From assembly GCF_000771875.1 (NCBI RefSeq), contig NZ_JPXX01000010.1, positions 1 through 64,000 on the forward strand: DNA of 64,000 nucleotides, written 5' to 3'. Below are positions 56,541 to 64,000 of the stretch, piece by piece. Positions within the stretch are counted from its first letter, which is position 1. Every line of letters begins with the position of its first letter. The DNA is from Gallibacterium genomosp. 1. Lineage in GTDB: Bacteria; Pseudomonadota; Gammaproteobacteria; Enterobacterales; Pasteurellaceae. The position numbers were made by a program, and so were the translations under genes. Below the pieces are notes generated by a model that saw only the letters and a list, made by a program, of their open reading frames with translations, ran no database searches and was not told the origin of the DNA.

Positions 56541-56593
56541 CACACACCTCCTAAAATAAATAAGGATAGGCAAGCAGCCTATCCTTTAAGCAT

Positions 56594-57580
56594 CTATTTC
56601 AATGCAATAATTTTTTCATACAATGCTTTTTGTGCTGGCGTTTTGATTAATTCCTCTTGAAGTGGTTTGCAACTTTCTTGGAATGGTGTTGTATCTACTT
56701 CAACGAAAGTAGCTCCTTTCTCTTTTGCAAAAGCTTCCGCAGTTTTAATTTGATCATTCCATAACTCAAATTCTTTTTTAGTGCTTTCTCTAGCAAGCTT
56801 TTTTAAAGTTTCCTGATCTTTTGGCGTCATAGTGGAAAGAAAAGCATCACTCACAACCAATAAATCTGCTACGCGTAAATGTCCTGTACGAGAAAAATAC
56901 GGTGCTACTTCATATTGTTTCAAATCCGCATAGGTAATCTCATTATTTTCTGCACCATCCAATACCCCTTGTTGAATTGCCGTATAAACTTCACCTTGGT
57001 TCATTGGAACTCCGGTACCGCCCATACAGGACAACATTTTAATCATTGTATCTGACTGTAATACTCTAATTTTTTTACCTTTCAAATCTTCTTTAGATTT
57101 AATTGGGCCACCTTTGGTATAAAGGCTCCTCGCGCCTGCAGTATAAGCAGTTAATACCTCAAAACCGAACTTCTTAGTGGAAGCAAACAAATCATCTAAA
57201 ATTCCAGAAGTAAACACTTTCTCTTGATGTGCAGTATTGGCATAAACATATGGAATACCTAATACCGCAAAGGTTTTATCAAAATTTTCCACTAAAGGAT
57301 TAGCAACAACAGCCATTTGGATAGCTCCATTCTGCACTAATTCTAATGAAGCTCTCTGATTCCCTAATAATTCATTAGGAAAAACATTCACTTTATAACG
57401 ACCGTCCGTTGCTTTGGAAAGTTCTTCTCCAAATTGTTGCAATGCTTGATATTGAGGGTGTTTATCAGACTGGTTAAAAGCAATTTTTACTTCTGTTGCC
57501 GCTAGAACAGAAGAGGAGTAAATCGCCGTAATAGCAGCCGCAAAAAGAGTTACTTTTTTAGATAATTTGAAGATTTTCAT
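56594..57580 (-). CDS. TRAP transporter substrate-binding protein (DctP-type)
   Basis: A 328-residue periplasmic solute-binding protein. The signal peptide (KKVTLFAAAITAIYSSSVLAA, cleavage after about 27) precedes the DctP domain. Conserved features: VNVFPNELLGNQRASLELVQNGAIQM, the GPIKSKEDLKGKKIRVLQSD segment with the Arg that binds the substrate carboxylate, and MNQGEVYTAIQQGVLDGAENNEITY. Carboxylate binding is family knowledge; a uronate is inferred from the operon with kduI. Strong AGGAGAG ribosome site. Confidence 0.93.
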   Translation of the reverse strand: MKIFKLSKKVTLFAAAITAIYSSSVLAATEVKIAFNQSDKHPQYQALQQFGEELSKATDGRYKVNVFPNELLGNQRASLELVQNGAIQMAVVANPLVENFDKTFAVLGIPYVYANTAHQEKVFTSGILDDLFASTKKFGFEVLTAYTAGARSLYTKGGPIKSKEDLKGKKIRVLQSDTMIKMLSCMGGTGVPMNQGEVYTAIQQGVLDGAENNEITYADLKQYEVAPYFSRTGHLRVADLLVVSDAFLSTMTPKDQETLKKLARESTKKEFELWNDQIKTAEAFAKEKGATFVEVDTTPFQESCKPLQEELIKTPAQKALYEKIIALK

Positions 57581-57628
57581 AATTACTCTCCTATTAATGG
57601 GTAATTCAATAAAATTTTTAAAATAGTG

Positions 57629-58471
57629 CTAACGTAAATCCTGCATTGGAACAAAATCCATATCATCGAAAGTTTGATTCTCGCCAACCATACCCCATAC
57701 AAAACTGTAATTTTTCGTACCACAACCTGAATGGATAGACCAACTTGGTGAAATAATTAATTGTTTATCTCGAACAACAATATGACGGGTTTCTGTCGGT
57801 TCTCCCAAGAAATGGAACACTACTTGATCAGGTTCAATATTAAAATAGAGATACGCCTCCATACGGCGTTCGTGTGTATGAGCAGGCATCGTATTCCATA
57901 CGCTACCTTTTTCTAATTCAGTCATTCCCATACATAATTGACAAGTTTCCAAAACTTCAGGATGAAGATATTGATTAATTGTGCGAGCATTGGAATTTTC
58001 TAATGTCCCTAATTTGACTTTTCTGGCATCAACATATTTAATCAACTTACTAGGAAATGTGCGATGAGCAGGCGCACTTAACCCATATAACACAGCCGGA
58101 GATTTATCATCTTGAGATGAAAAAGTGATCTCTTCTGTTCCTTTACCTAAATAAATTGCATCTAAATGCCCTACAGTGAAACTTCCCTGTTTTGTCGTAA
58201 TAACCGCTGTACCGCCTAAATTGATAATGCCCAGTTCCCTACGTTCCAAAAAGAATTCCGTACCAAACGTCTTTTTATCAATTACCTCATCTAACAATAA
58301 GATTTCTCCGCTATTAGGAATAACCCCCAAAGCAACTAAACGGTCAATATGGCTATAAACAACATTAATCTTGCCGGGCTGAAATAAATCCTCACAAAGA
58401 AAGGCTTCACGAAGACGTGTCGTATCGTAATGTTTTGCATCCTCTGGATGCATATTGTGTAAAATTTTCAT
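57629..58471 (-). CDS. kduI: 4-deoxy-L-threo-5-hexosulose-uronate ketol-isomerase
   Basis: Converts 5-keto-4-deoxyuronate (DKI), made from unsaturated uronates, into 2,5-diketo-3-deoxygluconate, the substrate of KduD. The 280-residue cupin enzyme has the zinc site PAHTHERRMEAYLYF (two His and a Glu, near residues 195-205) and a further His in SIHSGCGTKNYSF. First gene of kduI-dctP-dctQ-dctM-ygjV. A perfect AGGAGG lies 5 bases before the ATG. KdgR- and CRP-like sites lie just upstream. Confidence 0.96.
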   Translation of the reverse strand: MKILHNMHPEDAKHYDTTRLREAFLCEDLFQPGKINVVYSHIDRLVALGVIPNSGEILLLDEVIDKKTFGTEFFLERRELGIINLGGTAVITTKQGSFTVGHLDAIYLGKGTEEITFSSQDDKSPAVLYGLSAPAHRTFPSKLIKYVDARKVKLGTLENSNARTINQYLHPEVLETCQLCMGMTELEKGSVWNTMPAHTHERRMEAYLYFNIEPDQVVFHFLGEPTETRHIVVRDKQLIISPSWSIHSGCGTKNYSFVWGMVGENQTFDDMDFVPMQDLR

Positions 58472-58542
58472 TTTTACCTCCTAAAAAATTAGAATTACTC
58501 TAAATTAGTTTTTTTGTATCGTCTATCAAAAAATTCAAAATT

Positions 58543-58558
58543 TGTGATAAAGATCTAA
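58543..58558. promoter_or_regulatory. Candidate CRP site upstream of kduI
   Basis: TGTGA-TAAAGA-TCTAA: the left half is perfect, and the right half keeps 3 of 5 bases of TCACA; TGTGAT-4-ATC is symmetrical. It lies 72 bases before the kduI start codon, next to the KdgR-like box. Carbon-catabolite control is typical for uronate genes, but the match is moderate. Confidence 0.4.
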
Positions 58559-58560
58559 AA

Positions 58561-58584
58561 AAATTAAAACAATGTTTTATTTTT
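58561..58584. promoter_or_regulatory. KdgR-type operator upstream of kduI
   Basis: AAAACA-A-TGTTTT (58566-58578) is a perfect 6-base inverted repeat flanked by A+T-rich AAATT and ATTTTT, resembling the KdgR box core (AAACA...TGTTT with A/T flanks). It lies 90-113 bases upstream of kduI and about 170 upstream of kdgR. The adjacent IclR-type gene is the natural binder. Confidence 0.65.
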
Positions 58585-58629
58585 ATGGAAGGTAATTCTT
58601 TAATTATGTATTTTAGACAAACATATCCC

Positions 58630-58647
58630 CCTCAAGTTAACTTGAGA
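58630..58647. promoter_or_regulatory. SoxR/MerR-type palindromic operator between kduI and kdgR
   Basis: CTCAAGTTAACTTGAG (58631-58646) is a perfect 16-base palindrome. The 18-base E. coli SoxR box of soxS (CCTCAAGTTAACTTGAGG) differs at a single outer base. On the minus strand the sequence ATTATC precedes it and GATATGTT follows, which would allow a -35/-10 pair with the 19-20 base spacing used by MerR-family activators. No MerR-family gene is in the window. Confidence 0.5.
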
Positions 58648-58749
58648 TAATGAATAATGCTTGATTAAGCTTCGGGATATTCCTAATTAATAACCAATTG
58701 TTTATAATTTAACATCTGTAATGATATAAAAATTGATGCCTATAGAAAT

Positions 58750-59547
58750 ATGAAAAAAGAAAATGCACCTGAAGCTGTGGCTTCAGTAATGAAAGTATTC
58801 AGTATTTTAGAAATCCTATCGGAACAAAAAGATATCGGAATAACCGAACTGTCTCAGAAATTAATGATGTCAAAAAGCACAACCTATCGTTTTCTACAAA
58901 CAATGAAAACTTTAGGGTATGTTTATCAGGAAGATGATAGCGATAAATATGGATTAAGTTTAAAGCTCTTCGAACTAAGCGCCAGATCGCTAGAATATGT
59001 TGATCTTATCTCTTTTGCAGATAAAGAGATGCAATATATTGCAGAACAAACCGGTGAAGCATTGCATTTAGGGATTCTCGAAGGGCACGAAATTGTTTAT
59101 ATGCATAAAATTGATTCAAAATATAATCTTAGAATGCAATCTAGAATAGGGCGAAGAAATCCTCTTTATAGTACGGCTATTGGAAAAATTCTGTTATCCG
59201 GAGTATCTGATGATGAAGTTCGTACAATTTTGGCTGATGTTGATATGGTACAATCGACCAAAAATACAGTTGATAATGTTGAAAAATTAATTCCGGAGTT
59301 ACATTCAGTAAGGGAAAATCATTATGCCGAAGATAATGAGGAGCAAGAAGAAGGTTTAATCTGTATTGCCGCACCGATTTATAACAGATTGGGGCAAATT
59401 ATTGCAGGCATATCAATTTCTTTACCAACAATCCGCTTTAAAGAAAAGGATCGCCCATATTTAGTCAATTTATTACAGCAGGCAGGAAAGCACATCTCCG
59501 AACGCTTAGGTTTCTATGGCTATCCTGCGCTACAAAACCATAATTAA
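58750..59547 (+). CDS. kdgR: IclR-family transcriptional regulator, probably KdgR
   Basis: A 265-residue repressor: winged helix-turn-helix (about residues 10-72, AVASVMKVFSILEILSEQ and SKSTTYRFLQTMKTLGYV) followed by the IclR effector domain with SRIGRRNPLYSTAIGKILLSG and EEQEEGLICIAAPIYNRLGQIIAGISISLP. KdgR in enterics responds to 2-keto-3-deoxygluconate. The position beside kduI, kdgK and kduD supports that identity. It has no obvious ribosome site before the ATG. Its 3' end overlaps convergent kdgK by 4 bases. Confidence 0.88.
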   Translation: MKKENAPEAVASVMKVFSILEILSEQKDIGITELSQKLMMSKSTTYRFLQTMKTLGYVYQEDDSDKYGLSLKLFELSARSLEYVDLISFADKEMQYIAEQTGEALHLGILEGHEIVYMHKIDSKYNLRMQSRIGRRNPLYSTAIGKILLSGVSDDEVRTILADVDMVQSTKNTVDNVEKLIPELHSVRENHYAEDNEEQEEGLICIAAPIYNRLGQIIAGISISLPTIRFKEKDRPYLVNLLQQAGKHISERLGFYGYPALQNHN

Positions 59548-60455
59548 ATTGATGGCATTGCAATTTTTGGAATAATCGCACCTTTGTGTTGAATGACTGT
59601 TCCAGCCAACAAATGCCCTGCTTGTGCTGATTCCACAATGGTTCCGCCTTGCAGGCGTTTTGCCAAATATCCGGCACTAAAAGAATCACCGGCAGCAGTG
59701 GTATCCACCACTTTTTCTACACGTGTAGCTTCTACTTGATAACGTTCCGATTTAGTGGCTATTACACAAGGTTCTTTCCCTCTTTTCACCACGATTTCTT
59801 TCACACCTAATTCTAAAGCTTGTTGAATAGATTGTTCATAGTCGGTAAAACCAAACAATGTTTGATCATCCTCAAATGTTAAAAATGCAATATCAGACAA
59901 TACCAATATCCTTTTATAAATATCTCTCGCTACTTCAACATTTTCCCATAATGCCGGACGATAATTATTATCAAAAATCACCTCTATGTCAGCCTGTGCG
60001 ATTGCTTCCAATAACTTCTGCCGATCACAATTCGGTAAAATCGCCAAGCTAATACCACTCAAATAGAGATAAGAATAGCCAGAAAGCAGATTTGCTATTT
60101 CATTAATAGACAAATCTGCTAACCAGTAACGTGCAGCAGCATCATTACGCCAGTATAAAAACCGACGCTCACCTTGAGAATCGGTTTTAATCATATATAA
60201 GCCAGGCTGCTTATCGGTAACGACAGCGACCGCAGCAGTATCTATACCTTCTTGTTGCCAATAATTAACCATCGCCCGACTTAAATCATCTTTCCCTATT
60301 CCAGTAAGATAGGATACTTTTGCCGAAGTACCTAACAATCGAGAAAGGTAAATCGCCGTATTAAGCGTATCCCCCGCAAATCCCTGACGATAACAGTCAT
60401 TATCGTTCCAGAGTTCAATCATACATTCACCTAAAATTGCAATTTTTTTCTCCAT
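59544..60455 (-). CDS. kdgK: 2-keto-3-deoxygluconate kinase (PfkB family)
   Basis: Phosphorylates KDG to KDPG for aldol cleavage. The 303-residue ribokinase-fold protein has ILGECMIELWNDND at the start, AGDTLNTAIYLSRLLG and the C-terminal PfkB signature DTTAAGDSFSAGYLAKRLQGG with the catalytic Asp (near residue 260). It lies 24 bases after kduD on the same strand. Sugar-kinase relatives exist, but the order with kduD and kduI makes KDG the likely substrate. The KDPG aldolase gene is not in the window. Confidence 0.93.
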   Translation of the reverse strand: MEKKIAILGECMIELWNDNDCYRQGFAGDTLNTAIYLSRLLGTSAKVSYLTGIGKDDLSRAMVNYWQQEGIDTAAVAVVTDKQPGLYMIKTDSQGERRFLYWRNDAAARYWLADLSINEIANLLSGYSYLYLSGISLAILPNCDRQKLLEAIAQADIEVIFDNNYRPALWENVEVARDIYKRILVLSDIAFLTFEDDQTLFGFTDYEQSIQQALELGVKEIVVKRGKEPCVIATKSERYQVEATRVEKVVDTTAAGDSFSAGYLAKRLQGGTIVESAQAGHLLAGTVIQHKGAIIPKIAMPSI

Positions 60456-60479
60456 TTATTGATACCTCACTATGTATAA

Positions 60480-61238
60480 CTATCTTGCCAACCAACCACC
60501 ATCTACTGCAATTGTATATCCATTAATATAATCAGAAGCAGCAGAAGCTAAAAATACACAAGGCCCAGCAACATCTTCTGGCAGTCCCCATCTTCCTGCC
60601 GGAATACGCTCTAAAATTTCCTTGCTTCTTGATTCATCACTACGTAATGCTGCGGTATTATCCGTTGCCATATAACCAGGGGCAATCGCATTAACATTAA
60701 TGTTATATTTTGCCCATTCATTGGCCATTAGACGCGTAATCCCCATCACTCCACTTTTAGATGCAGTATAAGATGGAACACGAATACCACCTTGGAATGA
60801 AAGCATTGAAGCGATATTAATAATCTTACCGCCAGATTGTTGTTTTATAAACTGTTTTGCAACTGCTTGAGAGAAGAAAAAGACACTTTTTAAATTAATA
60901 TTAATTACATCATCCCAATCTTTTTCACTGAACTCAATCGTATCCTGACGACGAATAATGCCTGCGTTATTTACTAAAATATCAACTTTACCAAAAGCTT
61001 CGACTGCTTTTTCCACGAGCGAAGTAATTTGATCCTGTTTCATTAAATTTGCCGGTAAGTTAATGAAACGTCTGCCCAATGCCGTAATCTTTTCTGCAGT
61101 TTCTGAAGCATCACTCAGATTTACTCCGACAACATCACAGCCTGCGGCAGCAAGACCCAAAGCCATTCCTTGCCCCAATCCAGTATTACATCCTGTAACA
61201 ATTGCCACTTTCCCTAATAAATTAAATTTCTCTAACAT
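60480..61238 (-). CDS. kduD: 2-deoxy-D-gluconate 3-dehydrogenase / 2,5-diketo-3-deoxygluconate reductase
   Basis: Reduces 2,5-diketo-3-deoxygluconate (DKII) to KDG with NADH. A 252-residue short-chain dehydrogenase: TGCNTGLGQGMA (about 15-26, dinucleotide site), NNAG (about 88-91), catalytic Ser in NIASML and YTASKSG (Tyr and Lys). The ATG at 61238 has AGGAGGAAAAA before it, so the six codons upstream are excluded. First gene of kduD-kdgK. KduD is chosen over gluconate 5-dehydrogenase because of the KduI and KdgK neighbours. Confidence 0.93.
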   Translation of the reverse strand: MLEKFNLLGKVAIVTGCNTGLGQGMALGLAAAGCDVVGVNLSDASETAEKITALGRRFINLPANLMKQDQITSLVEKAVEAFGKVDILVNNAGIIRRQDTIEFSEKDWDDVININLKSVFFFSQAVAKQFIKQQSGGKIINIASMLSFQGGIRVPSYTASKSGVMGITRLMANEWAKYNINVNAIAPGYMATDNTAALRSDESRSKEILERIPAGRWGLPEDVAGPCVFLASAASDYINGYTIAVDGGWLAR

Positions 61239-61344
61239 TTTTTCCTCCTTAATCAAAAAATCCTATTAAATAATATTCTGTTTCTTTATTTTTGAAAAGT
61301 TGTTTTATTATTTTTATATTAAAAATATTTAATTAACTAATGGC

Positions 61345-61385
61345 AAAAAAATCCCGCTTACTACACTTTTGGCATTAAACGGGAT
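61345..61385 (-). terminator. Intrinsic terminator of alaA
   Basis: On the minus strand ATCCCGTTTA pairs with TAAGCGGGAT (10 bases, one G-T) around a 15-base loop and is followed by seven T. It lies just after the alaA stop and before the kduD promoter region. Confidence 0.8.
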
Positions 61386-61395
61386 CAGAAGGAAA

Positions 61396-62610
61396 TTATT
61401 GATGATAATGTGTTAAGAATCTGGCAAGTTTGGTCATTGCCTCTTCAATTTGATGGACATATGGTAAGGTTACAATACGGAAATGATCCGGCTTATGCCA
61501 GTTAAATCCCCGTCCGTGAACCAACAACACTTTCTCTTGAGTTAAAAGATCAAACACAAATTTTTCATCGTCGTGGATGTTATACATTTCTGTATCAATT
61601 TTCGGGAACATATACATTGCGCCTTGAGGTTTAACACAACTGATACCGGGAATTTGATTAATCATCTCATACGCTTTATTGCGCTGTTCCAGCAAACGCC
61701 CACCCGGCAAAATAAATTCGTTAATACTTTGATATCCACCCAACGCTGTTTGTATGGCGTGTTGCATCGGCACGGTAGCACATAACCGCATTGATGCCAA
61801 CATATCCAAGCCTTCGATATAGCCGGCAGCCGCCTTTTTCGGGCCATTAAGCACCATCCATCCTTGACGGAATCCAGCGACTCGATAGGCTTTAGATAAG
61901 CCATTCAAGGTAACTGTTAATAAATCTGGTGCTAATGCTGCAATGTGATGATGAACAGCACCATCATATAAAATTTTGTCATAAATTTCGTCCGCAAAGA
62001 CAATCAATTTATTTTGACGAGCCACTTCCGCTAATTCTAATAATAATGCTTTGCTATAAACCGCTCCGGTCGGATTATTCGGATTAATAATCACAATCGC
62101 CTTTGTGCGAGGAGAAACCTTCTGCTTAATATCTTCTATATCCGGAAACCAATTCTGTTCTTCATCACATAAATAATGCACTGCTTTACCACCGGAAAGT
62201 GTTACTGCTGCTGTCCATAACGGATAATCAGGCATTGGTATCAACACTTCATCCCCATCATTCAAAAGTGCTTGCATTGACATCGTAATCAATTCTGATA
62301 CACCGTTACCGATATAAACATCATTGACCCCAATATTAAGCAGTCCTTTTGATTGATAATATTGCACGATCGCTTTGCGTGCGGAATAAAGACCTTTGGA
62401 ATCACAATATCCCTGTGCTGTCGGCAAATTGCGGATCACATCCACTAAGATTTCATCTGGTGCTTCAAAACCGAATGGCGCCGGATTACCAATATTCAAC
62501 TTTAAAATCTTATGCCCTTCTTCTTCTAAACGACAAGCCTCTTTATGCACCGGCCCACGAATATCATAACAAACGTGTTCTAATTTATCTGATTTTGGGA
62601 AAACATCCAT
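61396..62610 (-). CDS. alaA: Glutamate-pyruvate aminotransferase AlaA
   Basis: A pyridoxal-phosphate enzyme making alanine from pyruvate and glutamate. The 404-residue product starts MDVFPKSDKLEHVCYDIRGPVHKEA at 62610, with AAGGTGA as ribosome site, and is very close to the H. influenzae form as I remember it. Motifs: NPNNPTGAVYSK, the FADEIYDKIL Asp that pairs with the cofactor, and the Lys in GLSKAYRVAGFRQGW (Schiff base). It is divergent from menF, with 146 bases between. Confidence 0.95.
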   Translation of the reverse strand: MDVFPKSDKLEHVCYDIRGPVHKEACRLEEEGHKILKLNIGNPAPFGFEAPDEILVDVIRNLPTAQGYCDSKGLYSARKAIVQYYQSKGLLNIGVNDVYIGNGVSELITMSMQALLNDGDEVLIPMPDYPLWTAAVTLSGGKAVHYLCDEEQNWFPDIEDIKQKVSPRTKAIVIINPNNPTGAVYSKALLLELAEVARQNKLIVFADEIYDKILYDGAVHHHIAALAPDLLTVTLNGLSKAYRVAGFRQGWMVLNGPKKAAAGYIEGLDMLASMRLCATVPMQHAIQTALGGYQSINEFILPGGRLLEQRNKAYEMINQIPGISCVKPQGAMYMFPKIDTEMYNIHDDEKFVFDLLTQEKVLLVHGRGFNWHKPDHFRIVTLPYVHQIEEAMTKLARFLTHYHQ

Positions 62611-62756
62611 CACTGTCACCTTAAACAATTTATTAACAATAATGGGTTACTTTACGCTAATTTTTTGAGCTTAGAAAGATTTTCAAGAACTTTATTTGAA
62701 ATTACGGTAAAATTACCGCTTTTATAACATTTGGATAAATAGAATAGCTATTGACA

Positions 62757-64000
62757 ATGGATGTATTTCAACAACTAAAATCATTACTCACTACGCAGAT
62801 TGCTATTTATCAACCTGATTGCCGCCGCTTTGGTGAAATCCAAGCATCCATAGAGGCTTCAAACATTGATCTTATCGCTTGGTTGAAAGGGCAAGCCGTA
62901 TTTCCACAATTTTATTTGCAACAACGCCAACAGCAATATGAAATCGCTGCTGTCGGTGCGGTAAGCCACATCACCTCGTTTGAAGAATTAACCACATTTA
63001 AACAAGACTATCCCCATTTTAACCTTGTCGGTGGTGTCCAATTTTTAGGTGAAGTAAAGTTCATTTTGCCTCGTATTTATTTACATTATCAACAACAAAA
63101 ATTAACTGTTAAGCTATTGTTTAATCAAAGAATTTGGCAACAAGAAAAACAACAACTGTTGCAAATTCTACAACAACTGCCGCATCCTCAAACTTGTAAC
63201 GAGATCAAGGACATCACACCGATACTACACCATCAAAGTAGTACTCAATCTCAATGGCGGCAGTTAATCCAAAACGCATTAAATGCGATCAAACAACAGC
63301 AGTTCAATAAAGTGGTTCTAGCTCGTGAAACAGTATTTCAACTCAATCAACCACTCAATGGTTATGATTTGCTAGCATTAAGTCGTCAAACTAATCAGCA
63401 TTGTTACCACTTTGCGATTGCTGAATCAGCACATTCTATTTTTTTAGGTGCCAGTCCAGAATGTTTATACTGCCGCACTGATTCAGATTTTCAAACCGAA
63501 GCACTTGCTGGTACCGCCCCCATTGGCGAAACAGATGAACAACAACGACGATATCAACAATGGTTATTGCAAGATCAAAAAAATCGCTTGGAAAATCAAT
63601 TTGTTGTTGATGATATTTGTCAAAAAATTCAACCTTATTGTCAGACAATTGAAGTCGGTAAGGTACAATTACGCCAATTACGCAAAGTTCAGCACCTCTG
63701 TCATCCGATTAAGGCAACCTTGCAGCCGCAACATCAATATTGGGAACCATTATTCGCATTACATCCGACCGCTGCGGTTGCCGGTTATCCAAGACAACCG
63801 GCATTGTCATTCATTAAGAACAATGAACCGTTTCAACGCAACTGGTACGCCGGAGCAATCGGAGTTATCACACAATCTTTTGCTGAATTTTGTGTTGGAC
63901 TACGTTCCGCAGAACTCACTAATCAACAATTACACCTCTTTGCCGGTGCCGGCATTGTTAAAGAATCTCAAGCAGATGAAGAGTGGCTAGAAATAGAAAG
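62757..64000 (+). CDS. menF: Isochorismate synthase MenF (cut by the window end)
   Basis: Converts chorismate to isochorismate for menaquinone synthesis. An open frame of 414 codons runs from the ATG at 62757 through the window end without a stop; the usual length is about 430, so about 15-20 residues are missing. Conserved motifs of chorismate-using enzymes are seen: FNKVVLARE with the catalytic Lys, the TEALAGTAPIGE segment with the catalytic Glu, LHPTAAVAGYPRQPA, and WYAGAIGVI...FCVGLRSAEL ending AGAGIVKESQADEEW. No Shine-Dalgarno is clear before the ATG. Confidence 0.94.
   Translation, partial: MDVFQQLKSLLTTQIAIYQPDCRRFGEIQASIEASNIDLIAWLKGQAVFPQFYLQQRQQQYEIAAVGAVSHITSFEELTTFKQDYPHFNLVGGVQFLGEVKFILPRIYLHYQQQKLTVKLLFNQRIWQQEKQQLLQILQQLPHPQTCNEIKDITPILHHQSSTQSQWRQLIQNALNAIKQQQFNKVVLARETVFQLNQPLNGYDLLALSRQTNQHCYHFAIAESAHSIFLGASPECLYCRTDSDFQTEALAGTAPIGETDEQQRRYQQWLLQDQKNRLENQFVVDDICQKIQPYCQTIEVGKVQLRQLRKVQHLCHPIKATLQPQHQYWEPLFALHPTAAVAGYPRQPALSFIKNNEPFQRNWYAGAIGVITQSFAEFCVGLRSAELTNQQLHLFAGAGIVKESQADEEWLEIE

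Noticed and set aside
55436-58471. The TRAP transporter as a sialate SiaPQM system
   Set aside because: Sialic acid systems in Pasteurellaceae usually have fused QM and nan genes beside them; here Q and M are separate and the partners are kduI, kduD and kdgK.

Overview
The window reads as core chromosome of a gamma-proteobacterium of the family Pasteurellaceae. The evidence is the A+T-rich base composition, Haemophilus-like proteins (AlaA, PtsN, the HI0073/HI0074-type pair) and Pasteurellaceae gene orders: an lptC-lptA-lptB-ptsN-rapZ run without rpoN or hpf, and mlaFEDCB-ibaG next to lptC. I found no perfect copy of either known Pasteurellaceae DNA-uptake core (AAGTGCGGT or ACAAGCGGT) on either strand by eye. 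That points away from Haemophilus and Actinobacillus and would suit a Gallibacterium-like lineage; the genus is only a guess. I see no insertion sequence, phage, CRISPR array or rRNA operon. There is one tRNA gene (Arg-CCT). No stretch longer than about 280 bases lacks a gene.

Layout. 0-6 kb: oxidative pentose phosphate genes on the minus strand (zwf, pgl, gnd) with a HepT/MntA-type toxin-antitoxin pair between pgl and gnd, preceded by nudE-cysQ. 6-10 kb: hslR-greB, then rpoE-rseA-rseB-rseC with its own sigma-E promoter, and sdhE. 10-15 kb: a YbhGFSR-type ABC exporter. 15-23 kb: trmN6/srmB, glmU, nanM, rpe-gph-trpS, xerD. 23-26 kb: a sodium-dependent NSS transporter behind a probable attenuator, a short promoter-to-terminator unit of unknown role, and an amidohydrolase. 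26-34 kb: yafJ, tadA, tRNA-Arg, rapZ, ptsN, and the LPS-export (lptBAC) and lipid-asymmetry (mlaFEDCB) genes. 34-54 kb: dnaE, yfiF, pssA, yicC, ygfZ, deaD-nlpI-pnp, rdgC, proC plus an MFS transporter, obgE-yhbE and rpmBG. 54-62 kb: an accessory uronate cluster: kduI, a TRAP transporter (dctPQM-like) and ygjV in one direction, then the IclR-type regulator kdgR, with kdgK and kduD. 61-64 kb: alaA and the start of menF, cut by the window end.

How it fits together. The uronate cluster would import an unsaturated or keto-deoxy uronate by TRAP transport, isomerise it (KduI), reduce it (KduD) and phosphorylate KDG (KdgK). KDPG aldolase and any polysaccharide lyase or hydrolase are not in the window. 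The 278-base kduI/kdgR intergenic region is the densest regulatory stretch: a KdgR-type palindrome, a possible CRP site, and a 16-base perfect palindrome nearly identical to the E. coli SoxR box. The most interesting items are this operator, the HepT/MntA pair inside the pentose phosphate operon, ygjV as part of the uronate operon, and the unexplained small transcription unit at about 25.2-25.4 kb. Nothing here is clearly a wholly new system.
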